Assembly (NCBI GenBank): GCA_021790005.1 | Contig: JAJYIP010000003.1 | Coordinates: forward strand, 1 to 36,261 | Reading direction: 5' to 3' | DNA length: 36,261 nucleotides | Origin: a bacterium | GTDB taxonomy: Bacteria > Patescibacteriota > Saccharimonadia > Saccharimonadales > UBA4665 | Shown: in pieces, positions 1 to 9,145 of the stretch | Layout of the letters: each line of letters opens with the position of its first letter | How positions within the stretch are numbered: the first letter of the stretch is position 1 | The notes under the pieces: generated by a model | Seen by the model: only the letters and a program-made list of their open reading frames with translations | What the model was told of the DNA's origin: nothing | The model's database searches: none | Position numbers and translations under genes: made by a program

Positions 1-3000
1 GCGCAATTAGTAGTACAGTTATTCACCGATGGAGATATCGAGGAATTGGCATACATTAGTCCGTTACACGACTGCCAGGTTCCATCCACGCCGCACCTAA
101 ATGATCTGGTAGTCGCGTTATAATACATCGCCCCGTCAACTTCCGTCGGATCGTTCGAAGTTCCGGTTTCGCTATCCAAAACCAGTAGCGACGGTGTAGC
201 TTCACCAGTTGCACCGGCGCCGATATCCACCCTCATATTAGCCGTATCCACAGCCAAAACATTTACACCGCCAGGTGTCTGAACCTGTACAGCAAAAGTA
301 GACGTCGTGGAAGGCTTGACTAACAAATTACCAGTACTGCTAATACTGTCTACCAAGTTACCGGCTCCGTCTAATGCGTTAAAAATATTACCAGTCCCGG
401 AGGGATTAGCCTGCAACACGCCAGCCACAGACCCCGCAGTGGCCGCTTGAATATTAAAGTTGGCATCTTGAGTAACGGTAGAGTTGGCAATCACCGATGA
501 ACTCGAATACGCCGCTATTAGAGCACCAATGGTCAGCGAAGATGTGGCAGAAGCCTGCGTTGCCGTCGGCTGAATAGTGGTACTGACGGAATTATTATAT
601 ATAACCTGGTGGGAAGTTAGGCTGGTATTGGCGTATGTAAAGCCAGGCGTTGTACCAGCTGAAATAGCCGATCCAGCTGACGCATAACCAGCATAAAGGT
701 CCTTGCTACTTTGCGGTGTTAGACTTGGGTAAGTAACCGTAGTACTGGTACTGTTATATAGCGTCGCGCTTGAGTCAACTACCCAGGAACCGCTAGTGCT
801 ACCAGTAGAAAACTCCATGGCAGATAAGTCATTTGGATTACCGGTCGTGCCGCCAAACGTAACAGTAATCGTACTGGCGCCAGTCGCCGTAACAGTACCT
901 TTCCACATTTCAATCGTAGTCGTACCGGATCCGGATCCGCTTGAAGTACCGGTAACTTTAGTCCAAGAAGTTACACCACCGCCGCTAATACTGCTAATGG
1001 TACCATTACCATTTGCCGGATTTGAGAATAACACCATCAGATCATTTAAAGAAGCTGGGTCAACGGCTAGCGTAGTCACGCCATTACCGCTATTAGACCA
1101 CCTATTAACGTAATTAATGGCCACGCTGGTCACCTGATTGGCGCAAGACGAGAAGACAAGCTGGTTGGCATTCGCGGCGCTAGTGGAAAGACATTCACCA
1201 GGGGCGGGAGTAGTCGTAGGGAGCGTAAGGGTATAGCTTGAACCGACAGCTGTCGGGGCGGCAATACCTATAGAGTTGTTGTTACCGCTGTCATTAAACA
1301 GCAATTGACCGCTGACTACATTAGACGCTCCAAGAGTCAGCCCACTGCTAGCATTAAATGCTGCGATGTTGTTACCGCTTGAATTTCTTAGGTCCAGTAT
1401 ATCGGCGGTGCCACTGCTGGCCGCTTGAATAACGCCGGCAACACTACCAGCCGTAGCAGCTTGGACATTAAAGTTAGCTTCCTGGGTCGAGGTCGTATTG
1501 ACTATAACCGACGTACCAGTGTAGCCAGCAATATCTGCGGCAATATTTATATAGTAACCGGCCGTACTCTGGGTGGCCGTCGGATATGTAGGCGTGCCGC
1601 CAGTTACCGCAGTATTATAAGCCACCTGATCTCCGGCAGTAGTAGCTACGTACGAATAGCCAGGAGTGGTGCCAGCGCTCATTGTATACTGCGCCCAGCT
1701 GTAACCGGTGTATAGTTCGCTTGAGTTAGTAGGCGTTAAAGACGGGTAATTTATAGCTGTCGAGGTGGTTGTGTTGTAGTTAAAGCCGCTGTTATCTATT
1801 GCCCAAGTACTGTTAGCGCTGTGCATCGTAAATTCTTCGGTCACCAATTCATTGGTCCCAGGTGTCGCAGAGTAAGTTACCGTCACGCTAGAGGCGCCCA
1901 CGGTTGTTACCACGCCGCGCCACATTTCAATCGTGCCACCGTTCGCTCCGTTAGCGCCACTGGTAACCTTGGTCCAGGTGTTTACACCGCCACCGCTGAC
2001 TTGTGTGACGTTAACATTATTGGTCGCATGAGAATAAAAAATTAAAAGATCGCCAACGTTTACGGGAGATATGGATAGTGTCGTCACGGCAGCACCGGAA
2101 GTATTCCATTCGCCAACATAAGAAATAGATCCAGCCGACACCTGAGTCGCACATGAAGTATATATCAGCTGGTATGCATTACTGGGACTAGTACCAAGAC
2201 ATAATCCGGCCGTTGGAGCATTACTGGGTAAAGTTAGTGTGTAGCTAGCAGCAATAGCCGAAGGAGCAGATAAGGCGATTGAGTTAGCGTCCGTATTGTC
2301 GAAAAAGTTAATATTGCCAGCAATCGTACTAGCGGAACCAAGCGCAACCTGGTTAGTGGCCGTATTGACACTCAAAACAGACTTGGCGGTATTGTTTTGA
2401 ACCTGGAAAGCACTGGCAACGTTGGCTGAGCTCTTAAACGTCGCTGCTCCGTTGTATCCGATACTGGCTACGTTATTACCATTCGAGTTCATGAGATCCA
2501 AAATATCTGCTGTACCACTACCAGCCGCTTGCAATACGCCGGCTACCGAATTAGCGGTAGCTGCCTGGACATAAAAATTAGCCTGCTGAACAGATGTAGA
2601 GTTGTTAATTGCCGTACTGGTGACAAAAGCCGTAAGTATCGCACCAAGGGTATTGGATTCGCCGGAACTAGTTTGGTTGGCCGTCGGCTGATAGGAAGTA
2701 TTGGCATAAGTCGAGCTGTTATATGTTATGACGTTATGCTGGGTACTGGTAATAATGTAATTGAACCCGGTAGACGTGCCGGCTGTCGCCGGTGGATTTT
2801 GAACTTGTCCGTACCCAATATACAGTTCGTCACTTCCTATCGAGCTAAGACTGGGGAATGTAACTGCCGTAGAAGCGGAGTTAATTTGTGCGCCAGCACT
2901 ATCCAAACCCCAAGTCGTTGAAGCGTTAACACCAGCCGCCGTAAATTCGGTAGCAGTTATTTCCTCAGACCCTGGAGCGGCCGAATAAGTAACCGTTATA

Positions 3001-4571
3001 GTAGACGCGCCAGCTGCGGTTACAGTACCATACCACATCTCTACTCGATTGACAGTTCCGTTGCCGTTATTGACTATGGCTTTTGACCACGAGCTGACTC
3101 CGCCACCGCTAATCCCGGTTACAGTTACACCAGCCGTCGGAATTTGAGTAGTCAAAACAACTTCATCGCCAACCGAGGAGGGCGAAATGGTCAGCGTATT
3201 GGTAGCGTTAGCATCCCACTCCGCCACTTCCGTAATACTAGCGTTAGTATTGGAACAGCTGGCAAAAATAAGCTGGGACGCTGAAGAGCTGCTGGTTTCA
3301 ATACATAGTCCAGGGTTTGGCGCCGAACTCGGCAATGTTAAAGTATAGTTTGCATTAGTAGCCGTACTGTTGAGTGTAATGGCGTTAGCGGTTAAGCTGT
3401 TATTGAAAGCTAGTGAGCCGTTAACCAGTCCTGATTGACCAAGCGCAACCTGGTTATTAGCAGTATCGACGCCCAGAACATGATTACCGCTACTGTTATT
3501 GACGTCTAAGGCCGAGGCTGAATTAACGCTAGTCTGCAAAACTGCCCCGGGAGCAGTCGTGCTACCGTTGAGCGAGGCTGTAATACCTTCAGCTTGAAGT
3601 GTAAGTGCTGTTGTTTTGCTACTATTACCAATCGCTACGGCGGACGCATTCTGAGCCCCGATATTGATCGTGCCATTAGTGCCCGTGCCATTAGCTAGAC
3701 CAGCGTCGATGCTGACGTTACCGCCACTACCGTTGGTTCCGCCCCCGGTGCCGCCGGCTAAGTTCAAATTACCTCCCGCCAGAGCCACGGTACCGGTTCC
3801 GGCCGTACCGGCAGATATATTCAAAGTCACACCGGCAGTTGAGGCTGCAGCCGTAGCTACGGCTATATTGTGCGTGGTCGTATTGGCCCCAAACGTCAAA
3901 TCCCCATTATTACCAACCAAAAAAGCGTCCGAGCCAGCAGCTTGCAGATCCAGCAAATCTCCCGTGCCGGTCTTGTTTATGTATATGCTGGCATTAGTCG
4001 AAGCGTCTGTCTGGACACCCTGTCCAATTTGAACGAATTGCGAGCTAGCTATGCCATTAAGCAGTTGAGAATTAAATGCATAAGGGGCACTCGTCATGGG
4101 TTGCATTGGCAACATCTCTCCGTCCGGGCTACAAGCACTAAATGTCGTACAAGTCGTAGATGTACCCGCGACATTCATTGACAGCCACAGTGTACTCTGG
4201 TTCCAGTCAACACCAGTACCAAACGGCGTGACCGACCCCAACTGCACCGAGAAGAAGCCATTGACAACCTTAACACCTTGGGTGTTATAGTTTAAATAAT
4301 CTTCGGTCCAGAGCAGCGTTCCGGCCGGTGTTCCGGTCGTATCTCCGGCACTTTTTCCATCTCCATTAGCATAGATTTTAAACTCGATGTTGTAATAACC
4401 GTCCGGTACGGTAGCGCCCTGTGAATTAAGTAATCGACCCTGGAATTCAACCGTTTGGTTAATGCCTGTAGCCGCTACGGCGTGACCGGATAAAAACGCA
4501 ACAAACAGCAGGGTTGCCAGCGCAACCAACTTTAAATACGGCAACCGGTGTCCTAACAGACGCTCTCCCAA
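1..4571 (-). CDS. Giant modular secreted surface protein, C-terminus beyond left edge
   Basis: The ORF track shows only plus-strand ORFs here, but the minus strand has one uninterrupted frame from about 4571 to base 1, over 1500 codons. It is absent from the track because its stop is outside the window. The protein starts with a signal peptide (LKLVALATLLFVAFL), then a tail-fibre-type head region (VEFQGRLLNSQGATVPDGYY, later LWTEDYL and GFFSVQLGS). Next come a Gly/Thr/Asn-rich stretch and three tandem modules of about 340-365 aa, each with YTLTLP, GGGV..W, EMW.G.VT and QAATA.SVAGV motifs. Near the edge is GAMYYNATTRSFRC, a motif typical of fibre-like proteins. There is no ATG at the start. 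The candidates are TTG codons at 4571 and 4544, the latter with AGGA six bases upstream. It is probably an exported adhesin or fibre, last gene of the surface cluster; the function is inferred. Confidence 0.85.
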   Translation of the reverse strand, partial: MGERLLGHRLPYLKLVALATLLFVAFLSGHAVAATGINQTVEFQGRLLNSQGATVPDGYYNIEFKIYANGDGKSAGDTTGTPAGTLLWTEDYLNYNTQGVKVVNGFFSVQLGSVTPFGTGVDWNQSTLWLSMNVAGTSTTCTTFSACSPDGEMLPMQPMTSAPYAFNSQLLNGIASSQFVQIGQGVQTDASTNASIYINKTGTGDLLDLQAAGSDAFLVGNNGDLTFGANTTTHNIAVATAAASTAGVTLNISAGTAGTGTVALAGGNLNLAGGTGGGTNGSGGNVSIDAGLANGTGTNGTINIGAQNASAVAIGNSSKTTALTLQAEGITASLNGSTTAPGAVLQTSVNSASALDVNNSSGNHVLGVDTANNQVALGQSGLVNGSLAFNNSLTANAITLNSTATNANYTLTLPSSAPNPGLCIETSSSSASQLIFASCSNTNASITEVAEWDANATNTLTISPSSVGDEVVLTTQIPTAGVTVTGISGGGVSSWSKAIVNNGNGTVNRVEMWYGTVTAAGASTITVTYSAAPGSEEITATEFTAAGVNASTTWGLDSAGAQINSASTAVTFPSLSSIGSDELYIGYGQVQNPPATAGTSTGFNYIITSTQHNVITYNSSTYANTSYQPTANQTSSGESNTLGAILTAFVTSTAINNSTSVQQANFYVQAATANSVAGVLQAAGSGTADILDLMNSNGNNVASIGYNGAATFKSSANVASAFQVQNNTAKSVLSVNTATNQVALGSASTIAGNINFFDNTDANSIALSAPSAIAASYTLTLPSNAPTAGLCLGTSPSNAYQLIYTSCATQVSAGSISYVGEWNTSGAAVTTLSISPVNVGDLLIFYSHATNNVNVTQVSGGGVNTWTKVTSGANGANGGTIEMWRGVVTTVGASSVTVTYSATPGTNELVTEEFTMHSANSTWAIDNSGFNYNTTTSTAINYPSLTPTNSSELYTGYSWAQYTMSAGTTPGYSYVATTAGDQVAYNTAVTGGTPTYPTATQSTAGYYINIAADIAGYTGTSVIVNTTSTQEANFNVQAATAGSVAGVIQAASSGTADILDLRNSSGNNIAAFNASSGLTLGASNVVSGQLLFNDSGNNNSIGIAAPTAVGSSYTLTLPTTTPAPGECLSTSAANANQLVFSSCANQVTSVAINYVNRWSNSGNGVTTLAVDPASLNDLMVLFSNPANGNGTISSISGGGVTSWTKVTGTSSGSGSGTTTIEMWKGTVTATGASTITVTFGGTTGNPNDLSAMEFSTGSTSGSWVVDSSATLYNSTSTTVTYPSLTPQSSKDLYAGYASAGSAISAGTTPGFTYANTSLTSHQVIYNNSVSTTIQPTATQASATSSLTIGALIAAYSSSSVIANSTVTQDANFNIQAATAGSVAGVLQANPSGTGNIFNALDGAGNLVDSISSTGNLLVKPSTTSTFAVQVQTPGGVNVLAVDTANMRVDIGAGATGEATPSLLVLDSETGTSNDPTEVDGAMYYNATTRSFRCGVDGTWQSCNGLMYANSSISPSVNNCTTNC
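450..3480 (-). repeat. Three imperfect tandem ~1.0-1.1 kb coding modules
   Basis: In the minus-strand translation the motif YTLTLP is encoded near 3340, 2240 and 1225, and QAATA.SVAGV near 2560, 1470 and 455. This gives periods of about 1.0-1.1 kb. Each unit also carries GGGV..W, EMW.G.VT..GAS.(I/V)TVT and a YPSL segment. The copies have diverged strongly at the DNA level, so they are old coding repeats rather than a recent duplication. Confidence 0.8.
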
Positions 4572-4656
4572 ACCTTTACCCCGATGTTTGTGCTTATTTT
4601 TCGCTGTACCCTTAAATTATCCTTACTGGATTTTCCCCTCACGAAGTACACTATTA

Positions 4657-4684
4657 ACTATAAGCGTTTAGTGAATATATTCAA
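4657..4684 (-). promoter_or_regulatory. Putative promoter of the giant surface gene
   Basis: On the minus strand TTGAAT (4679-4684) and TATAGT (4657-4662) are separated by 16 bases. This would place the transcription start near 4650, giving a leader of roughly 80-105 bases. The site lies between the stop of the PKD gene and the giant gene, so the giant gene may be transcribed on its own. Confidence 0.4.
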
Positions 4685-4690
4685 CCTGTT

Positions 4691-5692
4691 TTAGCGGATT
4701 GGATGTGGACGAACACCAAGTGTCGGCGTCGTGCTAATTACTCTATCCATCAACTTCTTTTCACGAACTTCGCCCATCCAAAAACTTATGACCAGGGTCG
4801 CCGCTATGGCATACAGTGGCCACAAGACCAAAATTTTGCCCGTCAAAGAATTACTGCCACTACTTGATGAACTGCTGGCAGTGGCCGCACTTGGTTGACC
4901 ATTAATAATTGCTGCAACCGTCAAAAAGGCAATATGCTGCTGGGCATCACTACCCTGAATTATAATTTTATAAACTCCCGGTTTAGCGTAAGCATGGCTA
5001 GCATTTATGGTCGTATTATTGCTTGATGGCAACACCTGGTCCTGGTTATCGCCCCATTGCACATTAATCGCGAACGGACCATTACCGCCAATTATATTAA
5101 TTGGTACGTTCAGGGTCTGTCCCGGAAATACCCCGCGGTAGACCGCATCAGTTTCTAAGATTAGCTGGGTGTTAGTAAAATTAACGTTACTTAGTGAGGA
5201 TATTAGTGGTGGCTGAGCGGTATAGGTAACATTTACGCCACCCGACGACGGACCAGCCTGGTTGAGGACGTCATAGTCTACCGCCGTCAGCTTATTTTGG
5301 CCGTACAAAAGATCGATTTGCACAGAGAAATTATTATTGTTGTCACAGGGAGTTGAGCCGGCGAAAATTCCATTCTTAAAAATTTCCACTAAAGTATTCT
5401 TTGGACAAGTCCCGCTCACAGTTATAGGGCTGGAATTAAACGAGGTAAGATTGCTTGGTGATGTAATCGTGGCGCCGGTTGTTGGTGGCTTTTCTGGCAT
5501 TGTACCACTTAAACTGACCGACTCGGCCTGAGGCGGTGGCGTTGTTGCAAACGCAAATGACGATACGGTCATAGCAGCTAAAACAATGCCGACAAAAAAT
5601 ACCATTATGGCTAATGGCAAATAAGAGGTGTATTCATGCGGGCGAAGTCGTCCGCTATGATATCTGCTTTTTAATTTAGCTTTTACCGCCAT
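4691..5692 (-). CDS. Membrane-anchored Ig-like/PKD-domain surface protein
   Basis: 333 aa. A basic N-terminus precedes a hydrophobic export segment (AIMVFFVGIVLAAMTV, about residues 28-48). An Ig-like domain with two cysteines follows (ITVSGTCPKNTL, then STPCDNNNNF), and then a PKD-like domain (QWGDNQDQ, HAYAKPGVYKIIIQGSD). A Ser-rich linker leads to a C-terminal transmembrane helix (LWPLYAIAATLVISFWMG, about 289-306) with a cytoplasmic basic tail. It lies 24 bases after the DUF916-like gene and is probably in the same operon. PKD and Ig domains usually act in extracellular binding or as spacers. The role here is unknown; it is likely a structural partner of the neighbouring secreted beta proteins. 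Confidence 0.75.
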   Translation of the reverse strand: MAVKAKLKSRYHSGRLRPHEYTSYLPLAIMVFFVGIVLAAMTVSSFAFATTPPPQAESVSLSGTMPEKPPTTGATITSPSNLTSFNSSPITVSGTCPKNTLVEIFKNGIFAGSTPCDNNNNFSVQIDLLYGQNKLTAVDYDVLNQAGPSSGGVNVTYTAQPPLISSLSNVNFTNTQLILETDAVYRGVFPGQTLNVPINIIGGNGPFAINVQWGDNQDQVLPSSNNTTINASHAYAKPGVYKIIIQGSDAQQHIAFLTVAAIINGQPSAATASSSSSSGSNSLTGKILVLWPLYAIAATLVISFWMGEVREKKLMDRVISTTPTLGVRPHPIR

Positions 5693-5716
5693 TGGCGTTT
5701 AACCGTTGATTAAGTT

Positions 5717-6721
5717 TTATTTTGATCTGCTTTTTTGGGCTTTACTCAGTATGTAACGATTATACCGCCGTATACCATAGCGTAGCAAGAAAAATCCACC
5801 GATCAGCACGATAAGCCAAATACCTATGAGCTTGACTGGAATCACCCAAAAAACAACCGTCGCAACTATCGGTTTATTACCGTTGCCGTAGGATAGGCTC
5901 ATGCTCGCCGTATAACGGCCAAACATTATGCGGTTGTTAATATTAACCGGTTGAAGATTTTCGCTGTATAGTCTTTGGCTTGACGGCAAAATATTGCCCT
6001 GTGGCCGATTAATGTTAGTAACATAAAGTTTTTTGTTGAACATGTCTGTAACGGTTAGAGTTCCGGTCGGTATGACATGAACATTACCGTTATTTTTTAG
6101 TAGCTCGTTAAATGTCAGGGGATCTGATTGAAAGAAGCTAGATGTGTGTTTATTTTGAGACACGTAGAACTGGGACAGGCTAAGATTTTCAATCAGTTTG
6201 CCGCTAACCGTCAAAAGTATGAGCGCGCCCAAGCTGGCAGATAAGGCCACGTGGTTTCCACCGCTGTTTGGTGGTGGTGTTGCCGTAAACCTAATCACCC
6301 CATAATGTCCGCCCGGATTAGCATCCTTAGGGATATTAATCGGGATATTTAAAATTTTCATTTGCTGAGGTTGCAAAAGCAAATTGGGTACATAGCCGAT
6401 AAACGACTTCAATGAATACGGATTGGATGGATCGTTACCTAAAACTATCGCCGGCGTTCCACTGTCGCCTTTTGCAATAAAGTCATTAGCCGTACCGTTA
6501 ACTATTAAGGGAGACTTTGAAATGTCTCTAATGTAGATCTTCGCTGTTATAGTTTCGCCAGGATTACCGCTGAGATTCAATAGCGGGGGCGCTATTTCCA
6601 GCGCCTCGCCACTACCCTTGTTGGACTGAGCGGTGGCAGCTGCGGCAATTACGGGCAATAGCTGGGTACTTAACAGTACACTGGCAAGCAATACTAATGT
6701 TATAGATCTGATTGATTTCAT
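5717..6721 (-). CDS. DUF916/WxL-interacting-like anchored surface protein
   Basis: 334 aa with a signal peptide (LVLLASVLLSTQLLPVIAAA). A first beta domain is typical of the DUF916/WxIP family (APPLLNLSGNPGETITAKIY, then IPINIPKDANPGGHYGVIRF). A second beta domain (LLKNNGNVHVIPTGTLTVTD) resembles DUF3324. A C-terminal transmembrane helix (IPVKLIGIWLIVLIGGFFLL) is followed by a very basic tail. In Firmicutes such proteins anchor WxL proteins to the wall and are encoded beside them. Here it follows the beta-protein gene 6728-7861 by only 6 bases, so they are almost certainly cotranscribed. Family assignment is by motif pattern from memory; the pairing role is inferred. Confidence 0.7.
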   Translation of the reverse strand: MKSIRSITLVLLASVLLSTQLLPVIAAAATAQSNKGSGEALEIAPPLLNLSGNPGETITAKIYIRDISKSPLIVNGTANDFIAKGDSGTPAIVLGNDPSNPYSLKSFIGYVPNLLLQPQQMKILNIPINIPKDANPGGHYGVIRFTATPPPNSGGNHVALSASLGALILLTVSGKLIENLSLSQFYVSQNKHTSSFFQSDPLTFNELLKNNGNVHVIPTGTLTVTDMFNKKLYVTNINRPQGNILPSSQRLYSENLQPVNINNRIMFGRYTASMSLSYGNGNKPIVATVVFWVIPVKLIGIWLIVLIGGFFLLRYGIRRYNRYILSKAQKSRSK

Positions 6722-6727
6722 ATTTTA

Positions 6728-7861
6728 CTAATACGTTGCCGTACAAATGTAAGTCAAAGTCGTGGTATATGTACCAGCTGGCTGATTACCCGGAACGTTA
6801 ACTATGTATGATACAGTATAAATCTGCGCATCGGTAGGACCATTTGTTCCTGTACTCGAGCTGTTAGCTACGGTGTCGCCAGTATTAAATTTAAATGTGT
6901 TAGCCGTATTATAGCCCGCTAAAGGCAAGCCGGTATAATTAGAACCAGCCGTAGTACCCGATGTTGGTGTTAGTGCCGTACCAACTGCTGGAGTGGTATT
7001 AACTTCTAAGTTCATGCCGAATTGCGGAGAACCAATAATCGAGGTTGTAGCTGTAGTCATAGCGGTAATTGAATTCGTACCCGAAGTTAGTGTTGTACCG
7101 TTCACCGTTATAGCGTAACCATGATTAGCATTGGTTGATGCCGCCATTTGCGACGTGGCCGTGGCGGTAGCGGTTGGCGAGAATAGTTGATTAAACGTCA
7201 CATTACCAGCGGTAGCGGTCGTACAATCCGGAATACCACTAGTTGTACTAACAGTTGCGCCGGTACAGAAAATAAGCGATTCAGGCATGGTACCAGTTAA
7301 CGTGATCGGATTAGCGGTTGAGGCTGCTACATTACCTGAATCAGTTACCGTACCGGTCGCATTAGCAGTCGCGTAAGTTGTAATTCTAACGTAGAAAGTA
7401 GTATTGGTTGCCGTCGGGTTAGTTACACTATCCAATTGAACTGTATATGGTGTTGCCGCCACTGGAGTTACAGCCGTAGCTGAGCTTATGTATGGCGAAC
7501 CATTAGTAGTATTGGTGATGGTAAACCCAGAAAAAAACGAAGATGTGCCGGTACCTACCGTAGCGGCGGTAGTAACCAACCCGGTAGGTAGCGTGCAGGT
7601 ACCGTCTGCAATCGTACAATATTGAAACATGACAGATTGGATAGCAGTAGTACTGGCAAGATCAAACGTAAACAAATGATCTACGACACCGCCCGGATCA
7701 GATCCACCAACAACACCAACAGACTGCAAAGTAAGGCTTCGGTTGGTTATCTGGGCAGCGTGTGCGACTGGAGTATGTGCAAAACTAAGTATCGACAGTC
7801 CGAAGACTAAGACTATAAACCCGGTAATAATTCTGTATAGGTATCGCTTCCTCACGAACAT
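6728..7861 (-). CDS. Secreted Thr/Ala-rich beta surface protein, paralogue 2
   Basis: The track begins at a TTG (7867). The ATG at 7861 (MFVRKRYLYR) is preferred because a promoter ends 6 bases before it. The protein has about 377 aa with a signal peptide ending near AHA. The rest is a Thr/Ala/Gly/Ser-rich beta protein with Cys pairs (YCTIADGTC, ATVSTTSGIPDC). It is a clear paralogue of the next upstream gene, sharing long stretches such as VTNPTATNTTFYVRI and the C-terminal GNQPAGTYTTT..YIC motif. No transmembrane helix or LPxTG is present, so retention probably depends on the DUF916-like partner encoded immediately downstream. Likely a surface-layer or WxL-like structural protein; function unknown. 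Confidence 0.75.
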   Translation of the reverse strand: MFVRKRYLYRIITGFIVLVFGLSILSFAHTPVAHAAQITNRSLTLQSVGVVGGSDPGGVVDHLFTFDLASTTAIQSVMFQYCTIADGTCTLPTGLVTTAATVGTGTSSFFSGFTITNTTNGSPYISSATAVTPVAATPYTVQLDSVTNPTATNTTFYVRITTYATANATGTVTDSGNVAASTANPITLTGTMPESLIFCTGATVSTTSGIPDCTTATAGNVTFNQLFSPTATATATSQMAASTNANHGYAITVNGTTLTSGTNSITAMTTATTSIIGSPQFGMNLEVNTTPAVGTALTPTSGTTAGSNYTGLPLAGYNTANTFKFNTGDTVANSSSTGTNGPTDAQIYTVSYIVNVPGNQPAGTYTTTLTYICTATY

Positions 7862-7867
7862 GTACAA

Positions 7868-7897
7868 ATATTAGCATGAGCGCGATTACACTGTCAA
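7868..7897 (-). promoter_or_regulatory. Promoter TTGACA-18-TAATAT, leaderless start
   Basis: On the minus strand a perfect -35 TTGACA (7892-7897) lies 18 bases from TAATAT (7868-7873). The ATG of the surface gene begins 6 bases after the -10 box. Transcription should start at or within a base or two of the ATG, giving a leaderless mRNA. Confidence 0.6.
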
Positions 7898-7928
7898 AAA
7901 TCTTACATTTATTTTTATACACAGTTTA

Positions 7929-9059
7929 CTAAAAGGTTGGGGTACAGATGTAAGTAATTGTTGTCGTGTAAGTACCGGCCGGCTGATTACCCGGGACGTC
8001 AACGATATAGGTAGTTGTATAGATCTGGGCATCCGTACCACCGGCACCACCGTAAGCACTGTTGGCAACCGTATCACCGGTATTAAACAGGTATTTATCG
8101 GCTGTGGCATAATTAGTGGTCGGCTCGCCCTTATAGTTAACTCCGTCAGAAGCTGGCGTGATGGCAGCACCGGGGGCCGGAGTTGCCGTGGCGGTAGTAT
8201 TAGCTACCAGATTAATGCCAAACTGAGACGTACCTAGTATTGGGGAGACTGGGGATGCACCGACAATCGCCGTAATCGTATTTGTACCCGAGGTAAGCGT
8301 GGCGCCGCTAGCGGTTATGACAAAGCCACTACCGGCATTGGTAGAAGCGGCCATCTGTGAAGTAGCCGTAGAAGTATAGGTTGGCGAGAATAATGTAGTA
8401 AAGGCAACCGTACCGGCTGTAGCGGTTGTACAATCCGGCACGCCACTGGTTTCACTGACAGTTGCACCGACACAGAACACCAGGGATTCGGGCATCGTTC
8501 CGCTCAGCTGTATTGGTGTAGCGGTTGAAGCCGCCACGTTTCCAGTATCGATGGCAGTTCCGGTTGGGGTAGCAGCCGAAAAGGTAGATATTCTGACGTA
8601 AAAAGTAGTATTCGTCGCCGTCGGGTTAGTTACACTATCGAGCTCAATCTTATATGGCGTTGCCGTGGTGGGAGTTACGGCCGTAGCTGATGAAATATAC
8701 GGGGCTCCATTAGTAGTGTTGGTAATTGTAAAACCAGAGAAGAAGGTTGACGTATTGGTACCAACCGTGGCGGCCGTAGTCAAAAGACCAGTCGGAGTCG
8801 TACAGGTCCCATCAGCAGTAGTACAGTAAAGTAACTGGACGGACTGAATCGCACTAGCCGTGGCTAAATCAAACGTAAATAAATGGTTCACTACCCCGCC
8901 GGGATCAGAACCACCGACAGTAGCGGTATTTTCTAGAGTTAAGCTACGACTTGTAATCTGAGCGGCATGAACCGTTGCCGGCAGCATAGCCACAACCAAG
9001 CCCCAAATCATTAATAAGCTTGTCGCAACATAGAGTGATTTTATAAACTTTTTAACCAT
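7929..9059 (-). CDS. Secreted Thr/Ala-rich beta surface protein, paralogue 1
   Basis: 376 aa with a signal peptide (basic MVKKFIK, hydrophobic core, cleavage near TVHA|AQ). It aligns almost end to end with its downstream neighbour (shared SDPGGVV, HLFTFDLA, AASTNA and GNQPAGTYTTT). The same Cys arrangement is present (LLYCTTADGTC, CVGATVSETSGVPDC). The mature protein is poor in charged residues and has no membrane anchor. It ends in ICTPTF, like ICTATY in the two neighbours. It lies 61 bases upstream of its paralogue, which has its own promoter. Probably a major structural surface protein; the specific role is unknown. Confidence 0.75.
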   Translation of the reverse strand: MVKKFIKSLYVATSLLMIWGLVVAMLPATVHAAQITSRSLTLENTATVGGSDPGGVVNHLFTFDLATASAIQSVQLLYCTTADGTCTTPTGLLTTAATVGTNTSTFFSGFTITNTTNGAPYISSATAVTPTTATPYKIELDSVTNPTATNTTFYVRISTFSAATPTGTAIDTGNVAASTATPIQLSGTMPESLVFCVGATVSETSGVPDCTTATAGTVAFTTLFSPTYTSTATSQMAASTNAGSGFVITASGATLTSGTNTITAIVGASPVSPILGTSQFGINLVANTTATATPAPGAAITPASDGVNYKGEPTTNYATADKYLFNTGDTVANSAYGGAGGTDAQIYTTTYIVDVPGNQPAGTYTTTITYICTPTF

Positions 9060-9094
9060 TTTTTTTGTTTTTAGCGTTTATGCTTACTAGGGTG

Positions 9095-9124
9095 ATATTA
9101 CCAGTAACATTAATAGAGTGTCAA
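9095..9124 (-). promoter_or_regulatory. Promoter TTGACA-18-TAATAT
   Basis: On the minus strand TTGACA (9119-9124) and TAATAT (9095-9100) are 18 bases apart. The expected start is near 9088, leaving an A-rich leader of about 30 bases with no Shine-Dalgarno before the ATG at 9059. It is the same hexamer pair and spacing as the promoter of the downstream paralogue. Confidence 0.55.
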
Positions 9125-9145
9125 TAGTTTTTATCAGGCGAAGAG

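Noticed and set aside
796-4290. Seven plus-strand ORFs listed in the track over the left end
   Set aside because: They are low-complexity shadows of the continuous minus-strand frame of the giant surface gene, rich in Val/Pro/Leu or Arg/Ser as expected from antisense reading of Thr/Ala/Asn codons.
7886-8170. 94-aa minus-strand ORF, and similar overlapping ORFs at 9211-9396 and 13722-13982
   Set aside because: They lie in other frames inside well-supported genes and have arginine/serine/proline-rich shadow composition.
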